DNA of 64,000 bases, taken from contig CM043971.1 of assembly GCA_014529385.2 (NCBI GenBank), positions 24,417,769 to 24,481,768 of the forward strand, in the 5' to 3' direction. The stretch comes from Adiantum capillus-veneris. Its lineage: Eukaryota; Streptophyta; Polypodiopsida; Polypodiales; Pteridaceae. Below, in pieces: positions 11,201-21,199 of this stretch. Each line of letters begins with the position of its first letter. The stretch's first letter is position 1. The translations under genes were made by a program, and so were the position numbers. The notes below the pieces were generated by a model. It was not told where the DNA came from. It searched no databases and was given only the letters and a program-made list of their open reading frames with translations.

Positions 11201-12599
11201 GAGCCTAGCTTGGAGACATGGTGGAGATTACTTCTCTCAATGTTTCAATGGAACCTATCTTGGAGAAATGGTGGATCATCCTTCTCTCCATGTTTCAATG
11301 GAGCCTATCTTGGACAAGTGGTGGACCTTTGCTTCTCTCTATGTTTTAATGGAGTTAGCTTGGACAAGTGGTGGGTCTTGGAACAAAACCCCTTTGTAAA
11401 ACATAGCATGGACATTACAAGTGATGAGGAAAAATATCATTCAAGATATAACCTTATAGGTTGGAAAAGTGGTGATGGACCTTGACAAGTGGTGAAGGAT
11501 ACCATTTAAGATATACCCTTATAGGTTGGACAAGTGGTGGACCTTAACACCCAGTTATTCTTAATATAATGACATAGAGTGGATAAGTGGTGAATCTTAA
11601 GACCAAATCACTCATGCTACTAGGTATAATACGTTAGAGAAGTGGTAGACCTTGAATGTAAACACCCCATGTACAAAATATCATGGTTTTAGGGTGTTTC
11701 AATGGAGCCTAGAATCTCGGAGACATGGTAGATCTTGATTCTTTCCATGTTTGAATGGCACCTATCTTGGAAAAATGATGGAGGTTACTTCTCTCCATAC
11801 TTCAACGGAGCCTAGCTTTGACAAGTGGTGAACCTTTGCTTCTCTCTATGTTTGAATAGAGTTAGCTTGGACAAGTGGTGGACCTTTGCTTCTCTCTATG
11901 TTTGAATAGAGTTAGCTTGGACAAGTGGTGGACCTTTGCTTCTCTCTATGTTTGAATAGAGTTAGCTTGGACAAGTGGTGGACCTTGAAATGAAACCCCC
12001 GTGTAAAACATATCATGGGCATTTCAAGTGGTGAGAAAGGATACCATTTAAGATATAACCTTATAGGTTGGACAAGTGGTGGACCTTAATACATAGTTCT
12101 TCTTAATATAATGACATAGTGTACAAGTGGTGTATCTTGAGACCAAACCACTCGTGCTACTAGGGATCCTAGCTTGGACAAGTGGTGGACCTTGGAAAAA
12201 AGTCCTCCTATACAACATAGATGAGTTTTTTCATGTTTTAATGGAAGAGAGATTCGACAAATGGTGGAGCTTGCTTATCTCCATGTGGATTTTAGAACTA
12301 GCTTGGACAAGTGGTGGAGCTTTGCTTTTTTACTCTTCATAATACAATGATGTATAGGTTGGTTACATGGTGAATCTTAAGGCCAAACCTCCCATCTTAC
12401 TAGAGATGATAGGTTGGACAAGTGGTCAACCTTCTATCATTTCTCCATGCCTATAATTAGACAATTAGTAGAACTAGCATCTTTCTATGTTGTCTAGAGC
12501 TGAGCTTGGACAAGTAGTGGACCTTGCTACTCTCTTCCCTTGGATTATTAGTTTGAAGACTCATTATATATACTTGCTTAGATCTATATAATTACTCAT

Positions 12600-13310
12600 T
12601 AGTTAGGTTACAAGTGGGTATGTAATTTGTTAGCCTCAAGGGACTTTGAATATTGAATAGTAAGAAAGTCAAGTGCTGGTTTGAAGATCTTTTGCTTATC
12701 TAAACTAGACTCTAACTCAATAATAAGTTTCATAAGTTCCACGAATTGTCCTATCTAGGCTCCAAAAGAGTCTTAATTGGTTTGTGCTAGATTCTAACTT
12801 CCTTGATGGGGTAGAATCCTAGAAAAATGAGGCACTATAAGTTTTACCTTAGCTCAAATGGATTTTTCACTTAAACTCGACTGCAATTTGGCTATCTAGT
12901 CTTTGTCTCGATGGAGTTTAACACTAGATACATAGTAGTGATATTTAAGCTTCATGTCTCTTCACTTGATCGAGATATGAGACCATACTTTCAAGGTCAC
13001 CACTTGTCTTACCTAAAGACCAATGTGAGACATGGGAGCAAGAAAGCCATCCGATATTGTTTTAAGGACTATTACATAGGCAATCAATAACTTAAGTAAA
13101 GCAAAAAGACTTGGATCTTTCACAATTAATAACTTAAGTAAAGCCAAAAAGACTTGGATCTTTGACAGTTTTTTTCAAACTAAAAAAGCACAATCTCATG
13201 CTAACAAAACTATAAATCACAATTGAAAGGTTTGAACAAGAAAAAGATCAACAATCTTAATAAGAAGGATACTTTTCATTTCATTTGATGATTACAAACT
13301 AAAATAAAGT
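12600..13310. other. Spacer between left arm and cargo genes
   Basis: No coding region is supported. It is AT-rich, lacks the dense motif array, and contains one tandem duplication (next entry). It would be the 3' flank of the HAD-SAP gene. Confidence 0.5.
13086..13163. repeat. 42-bp tandem duplication
   Basis: Two copies of a unit beginning AATAACTTAAGTAAAGC and ending GACTTGGATCTTT start at 13086 and 13128, with one inserted base in the second. Confidence 0.85.
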
Positions 13311-13515
13311 CTCTCAAGAAATTGATAAACAAAAAATGTAGGTGACTGCTTCATTATTTTGAGCAAAAATATCAAAATCTCTATTGATTGAGCTCCATCT
13401 AGTAGTATCCTTTGTAAGATCCTGCAAGAAGGAATAAAAAGAAAGATTTGTTAGATACCATGCACATGAGTGTTCAAGCATGTGTATCAAGAATATATGA
13501 CATGTCACTAGTACC

Positions 13516-14700
13516 TTAGGGTTGCTTTCTATCCAGCCTTAGAAGATTGTTCTCAGCTTTCACCTTATTTATATAAGCCTTTGCTGTGGTTGCCTTCAAA
13601 ACTCCTTTTGTGTTACAACCCAATTGCCTAGCTAAAGTGGTCAATTGTGACGCCTTCATGCTTTCAATGGGTGTACGCTCCTTTGCCAAGATCTCTTGTA
13701 TTTGGGCTCTTCTCATTTCATTGCGGTGGCTTGTGTCACTTGCATCTTCAATGATAGTTTCATCTCTGTCACCTTTTGCAGGTGGTATTCTTCTTGTAAA
13801 GAACACCTTAGCTGACCAAACATCATTTTTCTGCTTCCAATACTCCATGATTTGTTTGTATTCACTATCATTTGTCACTATAGGTTGTCCATAACGATTA
13901 GAAGCAATTAAATCACGCACATCCCTTCTCTCATCAAGCTGAATCAAGTATGGCAGTAGCTCCTCCAAGAGCATATTGTCAACCATCTTCTCAGCATCAA
14001 ATTGTGGTGGAAAAATGCAATTGTTTGCTGGTGAAATACATCCCTTGTAAGGAGAGTCATCAATAAGCACTGTTCTTTGTGGATCACATTCAAACCCCAT
14101 GGCAATTTTGGCTAGAGGCTTGAACATTGCCTCAACGTTTGGATTGTCGGGTCTAAACAATTTTTGAGTTTGAGCGGTGTAGCAAACATCTTGCGACCAA
14201 ATTGCAAAGAAAGGCAATGTATCCTCAGCTAAGTTGTTTAGTGCTGCAAGGATTTGATACACATTATTCCTAGTAGCTGTCGACCAAATTGCAACATTAA
14301 ACCTTTGTAAAATAGTCTTCAAGAATTGGATGCAACCTGGCCTGAGTATAATATATCTTTTTGAATCCATTTGCACTGAGTTGTGGTGTGAGGATGGTTG
14401 AGGGGAACGTTTCAACAATAGACCATTTAAATCCAATATAATTGTAAGCATGGATTTCTCAACATCTACGCTACATGACGTAGTACCAATTGGCAATAGC
14501 TCGTGAGTGGACTTTTCAGTCTCTTTTGATGTATGTTGCATTTTTGAAGCATCGATTTCTTGGTTCTCATTATTGGAAGCTTGCTCAAGTTGCACAACAC
14601 TAGACTCTAGTATAGAAATATCATCCATCTTGGGCACTTTAGAAACCATAGAATCTATGGATTCTATAGTTGTTGACTGAACCATAGGAGCATTATCCAT
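13516..14700 (-). CDS. NIF/FCP1-type HAD protein with C-terminal SAP-like domain
   Basis: The frame encodes 394 residues from the ATG at 14700, which follows a TTTTCTTAG acceptor, so further 5' exons are possible. Residues 1-80 are Ser/Glu-rich and probably disordered. The HAD/NIF domain runs from about 84 to 290: motif I IILDLNGLLL with Asp90, motif II WSTAT at 139-143, and VLIDDSPYK at 211-219. DLNGLL instead of DLDGTL is, from memory, characteristic of a plant subfamily of CTD-phosphatase-like proteins, so it need not be damage, though activity is uncertain. Residues about 348-382 resemble a SAP DNA-binding helix pair. The gene is intact and lies between the inverted arms, next to the SET exon on the same strand. 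A role in dephosphorylating a chromatin or transcription protein is an inference. Confidence 0.78.
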   Translation of the reverse strand: MDNAPMVQSTTIESIDSMVSKVPKMDDISILESSVVQLEQASNNENQEIDASKMQHTSKETEKSTHELLPIGTTSCSVDVEKSMLTIILDLNGLLLKRSPQPSSHHNSVQMDSKRYIILRPGCIQFLKTILQRFNVAIWSTATRNNVYQILAALNNLAEDTLPFFAIWSQDVCYTAQTQKLFRPDNPNVEAMFKPLAKIAMGFECDPQRTVLIDDSPYKGCISPANNCIFPPQFDAEKMVDNMLLEELLPYLIQLDERRDVRDLIASNRYGQPIVTNDSEYKQIMEYWKQKNDVWSAKVFFTRRIPPAKGDRDETIIEDASDTSHRNEMRRAQIQEILAKERTPIESMKASQLTTLARQLGCNTKGVLKATTAKAYINKVKAENNLLRLDRKQP

Positions 14701-14715
14701 CCCAGTTTGTGAATC

Positions 14716-15350
14716 TAAGAAAACACACACACAAATGGTATCTCAAAACCACTAGAATTTTATTCACCATATTTATATGTAGAACTCCTAGTAAGAAATT
14801 TATTTAAGGTAAAGTCGTTGTTAGAATCCTTGCAACCATTTTCAGCATTCGTACACCAAACACCACTTGTCTAAAATACAATCTACTAACTCAACATTTT
14901 CCATCCTACACTTTATTAAAGATGAGTACTTAAAGTGAAAACTAAAAGCCACCCTTGTTGAGGAAACATGGATACAAGGTCCACCAAATGTCCAACCTAG
15001 ACTACAAGAAAATAATTAGAGATTTGGCTTAGATTTGGATTCAAAGGCCACCACTTATTCAAGTAAGATAACTCCACTTGTTTAAGACAGTAATGTTTGA
15101 AGCCCCACCACTTGTCCAACCTAGACATTGATTAAATTTTGGTAAGATTTATCACAAATCTAGAGTAGAATCAAGATTCTATGGCCAAGGTAGTCAAATA
15201 TGTTAGACAACACACAAAGCATAAGAGCACTCTAGATTCTCGTTGAGCATAAACTAAACAATAATCAAATGTTATATTTACTTGAGATTTCATCCATGAA
15301 AAATGAAAATGATGCATGTACTTGAGATTTCCATCCATGTACAATACTTT
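14716..15350. other. Spacer or intron between SET and HAD-SAP exons
   Basis: No open frame of note. It has a few plus-strand copies of the CCACTTGTCC motif at about 14855-15115. Since a SET exon ends upstream (minus strand) and the HAD-SAP exon begins after an acceptor, it may contain an intron or promoter of the latter. Confidence 0.5.
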
Positions 15351-15356
15351 ACAATG

Positions 15357-15913
15357 TCAAGTAAAGTTATAGTCAGCAAACAACTCTTCTCCTGCTTCAA
15401 CTTGACAAATAGTCTCAATGCATACATGGCCATATTCTTCTGACTTGATGTGTGAAGAGGTGCATTTATGCCAAGGTGGCAAATTTGGATCAAATGTATA
15501 GCGTACGTTGGGACAGACATTTGTACTGTGAGAACTATTTATATAGCCCGACACGTTTCCTTCTTCTACACAACCAATAATGTATGATTGATCTTCCTCT
15601 TCTTCTATGTTTGGATCCTCTAGAAGAGAATATTTATAAGCTCTTGGAAATATTTTGCATATCTTTTTCCAGTCTTGAAATCTATACTTATGCCCTCCAT
15701 AGTTTAGAATAGTCAAACCACTTTCCAGGGTAGTATGCACAAATAGCCCATAACCAGCTCCTTCAATACATGAAAGTCGCACTTCAAAATCCACACCGTT
15801 AATATGGAAAATTACATCTTTGGGAATAGGAAAAGTTGGTGTCCCAAAAGGATCTTCATGCCAATCATAGTGTGAAATACATCTAGTTTTTATATCACTT
15901 AACTCCTTTGTGT
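15357..15913 (-). CDS. SET-domain protein, terminal exon
   Basis: A TTTTTTGCAG acceptor at 15914-15923 starts an exon of about 185 codons ending at a TGA. It shows the SET order: GAGYGLFVHTTLESGLTILNYGG (N-terminal half; described by positions 15695-15763), the pseudoknot segment SSHSTNVCPNVRY, and the C-terminal VEAGEELFADYNFT. SET domains transfer methyl groups from S-adenosylmethionine to lysine. The usual NHS..PN triad is altered to SSHSTNVCPN, which is seen in divergent SET proteins, so activity is open. The C-terminal tail after DYNFT is absent, so there is no post-SET cysteine cluster. It lies on the same strand as the HAD-SAP gene and could share a transcript with upstream exons near 18-21 kb. 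Confidence 0.78.
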
Positions 15914-16059
15914 CTGCAAAAAAGGAAAATATTATGCATAAAATAATGACAATATCAAAGAAAGATATCATTATTTTTATAGTCCAATAGGTCCATTGTA
16001 TGGAAGACTTAGAGTGCCTCTTACATGGTGCCTCCAAGGTTTCCAAAAAATAAAATCAT

Positions 16060-18400
16060 TGGAAAAAAAAGGCCACTGTGTCTCCAATCTATTGCCCATT
16101 TGAAGCATAGAGAAACCAAGGTCCACCACTTGTCCAAGCTAGACATGGAGCATTGACACAAGATCCAACACTTATCCAAGAACCCTATAGTATATGTGGT
16201 AACATGGGATGCATTGATGAAACAATGTAGTCATAGCCTCCTCATCCATCTCTTTTTTTCTTGTAGCCTAGAGGGATTAGTTTCAAAGGTCTATCACTAG
16301 TCAAAAACTACACATAGAACATTGATACAAGGTTTCCACCATGTGAAACCTATCATCTCTAGTAGCATGGATGGTTTGATATCAAGGTTCATCGCGTGTC
16401 CTACCTATACTCTATTGTAGCATATAGATTCTGGTTTGGTGGTACTACACTTGTCCAAACTTGGCTTGTTGTTGATATCTGGAGGTAATCAAGGGTCCTC
16501 CACTTGTCCAAGTTAGGCATATAAAACAATTGCAAGGTCCACCATGTGTACAACATATGATTGATTATAGCATGCATGGTCTTATTTCATGGGCAACCAT
16601 CTTCTCTCCACATGTGTCCAACCTCGGCTCCATTGAAGCATTGGGAGAAGCAAGTCCACCACTTATCAAAGCTTTTTTTTCTCCCAGTGCTTTCAAAACC
16701 CATAATACGTTGTACATGGGGGGGGGGGGGGATTCTTGTTTCAAGGTCCACCACTTGGCTAAGATTGGATCCATTGAAACATAAAGAGAAGCAAGCTCTA
16801 CCATTTGTCCAAGCTAGGAGCCATTGAAACATGAAAACCCCATAATATGTTGTATACGGGGGTGTTTTTCAAGGTCTACCACTTGTCTAAGCTATGGTCC
16901 ATTGGAACATGGAGAGAAGCAAAGCTCCACCACTTTTCTAAGCTAGGATCCATTGAAACATGGAGAGAAGCAAGCTCCATTGTTTGTCTAAGCTAGCTCC
17001 ATTGGAACATGGGAGATAAACCAAGCTCCACCACTTGCCTATTATTGCATAGAGATTCTGGTTTGAAGGTCCACCACTTGTCCAACCTTGCCTTCATGTA
17101 TGGAGATAATCAAGAGTGCAATGCTTCTCTAAGCTAGGGACATAAAAGAGTTTCAAGGTCCACTAAATATACGATTCTATGATGGGTTGTAGCATGGGAG
17201 GTTTCATTTTAAGGTTGACCACTTCTCCAGCTCCGCTTGTCCAACCTCAGATCCATTGAAGAATGGAGAATAAAGGTGTACCAACTCTCCAAAATAGGCA
17301 AGGACAATCTCTATAAAACCCATGAATTGTTAATATATGCTATGCTGTGGAGTTTTGTTTGAAGTTCCACTCCTTATCCAAGCTACAATCCATTGAAGCA
17401 TGGAACTAAGTAAGATATATCTCTAGTCCAAGATAGGATCCATTGAAACATAGAGAGAATCAAGGTCCACCACTTGTCCAAGCTATGCATGGGTAATTGA
17501 TATAAGGACCACTACGTTTTCACCTATACTATGCTCTATCATGGATGGTTTCATATCCCACCAATTTTCCAACCTATTTAGTAGGTTGTATTATGGGGGT
17601 TTGGTTTCAAGGTACTTCACTTGTCTAAGGTGGGTTCCATTGAACATGGAGAGAAACTATGTCTACCACTTGTCCGAAATATGCTCCTTTAAAACATAAA
17701 AACAAGGTCCACCACTTGTCCAGCTAAAGTTTCCTCCATTGAAGCATGGAGAGAAACAAGGTCTACCACCTGTCCAAAATATGCTCCATTGAAACATAAA
17801 AGCAAGGTCCACCACTTGTCCAAGCTAATATAACAAATGGGTGTTGGTTACAAGGTGTACCACACTTGACTAAACTAGTTTCATGCAAGTCTACCACATG
17901 TCCAAGCTATATGAGCTTGTTTTGAAGGTCTACCACACCTCTTGAAATTAGGATCCATGTAAGGTCCACCTTTTGTCAAGCTATGCATTTAATGAGTACT
18001 AAACTAAGTAAATTGCAGTACTTAAATACCTTTCCAAGCTCATTAAGATTTTGGTCTCTAAGGCCGGCCACCACCACATGTCTAATCTATGCTCTAATTG
18101 ATTACTTATGCTAGTTCTCCAAAGTCCAAACATAAGCTCCCTTCTAGCAAGGTTAGTTTAAATTTAGGCTCGTGCACCTGGTAAGCTAGGTTCAATTTAT
18201 GAAGCATCACCATTTAACCATGCTACGATCTAATGTATCATATCAAGGGGGATTGATAAAAGGTCCAAAACTTATTGAGTTCAAGCTCTTAAGTAATTAA
18301 GTCTTTGTGAGTATTAAATGTTATAGTTTTAGTCTACAGATCCACCATTCAAAACTCAAGTATATTTACTATTTACATTCAAACCTTGAATGCTTGAGAT
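16060..18400 (+). repeat. Start of right arm: scattered motif units, plus orientation
   Basis: From about 16100 the motif appears as GGTCCACCACTTGTCCAA, the opposite orientation to the left arm, with variants of the ATTGAAACATGGAGAGAAGCAA part of the unit. Copies are diverged and irregularly spaced and do not form clear long monomers. A run of 12 G occurs at about 16720-16731. No gene is supported. Confidence 0.85.
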
Positions 18401-18413
18401 AAAAAATACAAAC

Positions 18414-19449
18414 TCAATCAATACTATATAAAGCAAAATCTAACATTAAGAGTATCAAATCAGTAACAAGAAACACTAACATGCACAAGAAACTCAAAAC
18501 ATACGTGTCTCCATTTCCAAAAAGTCCTCCATTGACAGAGGATGGTGTTGTTGTTTCTTCTTCTCTTTGTGGAGAGCACTCCTCTGTAACAGGCACAATG
18601 TCGCCTGATTGCGAAGTGGATTGTTGAAGTCCAGCCCATTTTTCTATATCTTCATGAGACTTAACAAAGTCTAGCAGCATGGTCTCCACGCTTTTTGCCT
18701 CCTCCACACTATCAATTAAGCAGATAACTTCTTTTTTCTGTTGTATTCCTTCTTGTGCAACCAAGGAGGCCATCACCAAAAACATCAACAAGCTTGCGGT
18801 CTTCAAAACAATAGTACAATGTAGTGCTTGACCAAAGCTCTTTTTTTGGCCTCCAAATATTGCAAATCTGACATATCGTTATCTGCTACTTGAAGAAGAG
18901 AACAATCAATTGGCATGGGATGTTCCTCTAATCTTCTTCTCAGGTCTTCAAATGCATTGCCTTGTCCCAAGAAGCAATAACTGTTAGGAATTGAATTGCT
19001 CCTTTGCAAGGAGCTGATGGAAGTGATGCAATGCACCACAACAATGGTAGCTCAGATTATCTCCCATGGGCGTCAAAGGCACATTGCAATTTTGTGAAGT
19101 TAGTGAAATCCACAAATGCAAGAAAGACAAATCCAGGATCTGTTGACCCTCCAGCAATAGCCAAGATCCCATCCAAAGCATTGTTAATGTCCTCCTCACT
19201 CCACTTCAAATTGCCTCCAACGTTTTTTGTCATATCTAAAACATATAAGCCAATAGGCACTTTATTATTGAAGTGGCGCATCAAGTAGAGATTGCCTTCC
19301 ATTTGTAGGCTCACCACATAGATTGACCATGGCAAATCTCTAGGCTCAGTTTTCTCCTTTTGAACGTGAATTGCCCATTGCATGTATTTTATTGCTCCAT
19401 CTGAAAAAGCACTTTTCTTTGTTCCACGCGTCAAACTAGATTGATCCAT
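18414..19449 (-). pseudogene. Decayed cargo gene of unknown function
   Basis: Three overlapping minus-strand frames follow one another: 19449-19057 (130 codons from an ATG), 19039-18803 and 18806-18414. The first contains PIGLYVLDMTKNVGG, then a helix-strand pattern ending at a TAA near 19057. The second contains NSYCFLGQGNAFEDLRRRLEEH. The third is acidic and ends in hydrophobic segments. The changes of frame suggest frameshifts, or introns I cannot place. A Rossmann-type methyltransferase core is one possible reading of the first segment, but I could not confirm a cofactor motif. The upstream neighbour at 19870-20290 may be an earlier exon. Confidence 0.45.
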
Positions 19450-19869
19450 TCCTTCGCATAGAATTAAAATTGTTTATAAACAACATCATTGATGTTATAC
19501 ATTTTGACCACCTCCTCCAGTCTTTACATGTGAAGACTCATTCAAATGTGAAGCCTTCAAGAAGTGACATCTTGAATCAATTTGTCTTGCTTCAACTACT
19601 TGATTCGATCATACATGTCAGTTGCATCACCATCCTTTGCACTCTTTGACAGTAAAATCTTCTCATCTCTAATCTCTTCTTGAATAGTCTTTACCTCTGA
19701 TTCCTCAAGGCACAAAGGTATCTAAATACAGTTGTGGGGTTTTCTTATTCTCCTCTTCTAGATTTTCAAATTTTCTATCCAGCAAATCATAAACTAAATC
19801 AGAGTACGTGACCATGTGTGCCTGTTTAGCAATCCAACTTGCTGCTGCACTCATTCTTGCCAATCGAAG

Positions 19870-20290
19870 AAAAGCCTAAAAAGAAAATAGAGAGAAATAA
19901 TTAAACTATTGAGCAAGATTTGTTAATTAAACACTATCAAAAAGACAAAGAAAATAACTTACATCCCATCCGGCACGAGATGCATGTCCCTCTGCAATTC
20001 CACTTGCTGCCTTTGGTGGTCGTCCTGAGAAGATCCATTGACTCCGTAAATGTCTCAATATTTGGCTGTAAGGTTGCTTGACATACAATGCCTGAGCCTC
20101 CTCATTTGCAATGGCAGATATAGCATTTGCAACAAATGGAGGAGCATTCAAAACAATGCAAGCCTTTCTAAATTTATACACGCTAATCAGTCTTCAAAGA
20201 TCTCTTTGTTGTTTTGTTCATTGTGAAGCAAAACTTTTGCAGCATAGATTGAATGCTGCCCATCAAGAATCCAATAATGATAATCTTTAA
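19870..20290 (-). CDS. Spliced cargo gene fragment with a ParB-like DGQHS motif
   Basis: Minus-strand sequence near 20285-20195 encodes HYWILDGQHSIYAAK, resembling the substrate-binding signature of ParB/sulfiredoxin-fold proteins, and stops at a TGA. The following frame (20181-19968) encodes a helical segment ending GRPPKAASGIAEGH...AGW. A GTAAGT donor near 19963 and a CTTTTTAG acceptor near 19877 define a convincing intron into an exon that starts AFLRLARMSAAASWIAKQ. So this was a real intron-bearing plant-type gene, now interrupted. Whether it belongs with the 18414-19449 and 20915-21148 pieces is unknown. Confidence 0.45.
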
Positions 20291-20299
20291 TTTTTTTGC

Positions 20300-20914
20300 T
20301 CCTCTACCTCTTCTACTGCCAAAGGAGTCCCCTTCTTTGATTTTGCATTTCGAAAAGCATCAATATGCACATGCTGCAGCTTGGTCGTACTCCGTGAAAA
20401 TCCAAATTAACACACTTTCAGCGTGTTTTTTATCCATAATACGTGCATTATAGTGATCAGGAGCAAGCCAACAATTTTGAATAGGGATATCAAATTCCCT
20501 ATATTGGAAAGGAAAATAATTTATTTACTTATTCATTCCACCTGTATCTTTTTCTTGTCCTTTCATGGCCTCAGCTTCTAAAACATCTGGATCCACAATT
20601 CTCATCTTTGACATTGAAACCTCTGTTGATGAGGATGCCAAGATGCCTTGTCTACATCCAAAATGGAACTAGTTCGCTTAGCTTCTACTTTCTGCACTTT
20701 TGCTTGCTTCTTTGTGGATGTGGTCGTGAAGCTTTTCACCTTTTTTTTTCATTGTAGTGTGGCAATGATGGAGCTTTGAAGTTGATTGCTGTGATATTTG
20801 GATTTGATTCTGCAAACTTCCATCCTCGAGAAAACATTGTCTTCTTCTTTGTTTCTAGACATGCGCTCCAATGCATATGCTCCTGGAGATAGTTGAAATT
20901 CTAGATTCATTGAA
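20300..20914 (-). other. Decayed coding sequence between cargo fragments
   Basis: Short minus-strand frames with Lys-rich and Ser-rich stretches occur, but none is long enough to call. The ParB-like motif lies just downstream and a short intact frame just upstream, so this is probably part of the same decayed gene. Confidence 0.35.
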
Positions 20915-21148
20915 CTAGAATGTCAATGCATTCCCCTCTGGATGACTATCAACTACAGAGACAGATGCTTCCACAACTTGTCCAACATCTTCAAACAAGC
21001 TGTCATTCTCCTTTTTCGCATTAAATAGATGCACCTTATGAAATTGTGCACCCTCTATACCATGTATGTCCAAATACCATTTCCTAAGATCATTGCAAGT
21101 ATAGTCAACTGAGACAGCAACCCTTGCAACCTGTTTTTTTGGAGCCAT
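20915..21148 (-). CDS. Small unknown protein or first coding exon of the cargo cluster
   Basis: The frame starts MAPKKQVARVAV at 21148, just after a TTTCAG acceptor, and encodes 77 residues. It has a basic start and an acidic second half; I recognise no family. The acceptor suggests an untranslated upstream exon. It could be the N terminus of the protein whose later parts lie at 18.4-20.3 kb. Confidence 0.4.
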   Translation of the reverse strand: MAPKKQVARVAVSVDYTCNDLRKWYLDIHGIEGAQFHKVHLFNAKKENDSLFEDVGQVVEASVSVVDSHPEGNALTF

Positions 21149-21199
21149 CTTTCCTGAAACAAAAAAAACCAAATGTTATTTAACATATACTTTTTTGTA

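Larger units (their letters stand above)
5100..12560 (-). repeat. Left arm array of the GGTCCACCACTTGTCCAA motif, inverted
   Basis: The motif occurs here as its complement TTGGACAAGTGGTGGACC, typically every 40-70 bp within a roughly 50-bp unit that also contains CTCTCCATGTTTCAATGGAG. From about 8640 to 12130 the units form longer monomers of about 360-500 bp that match the reverse complement of the 425/442-bp monomers in the right arm, including the GACATAGAGTGG and GGGATAATAGG blocks. Copies are more diverged than in the right arm. The array is interrupted at about 6840-8430 by non-repeat sequence and a cargo gene. Confidence 0.92.
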
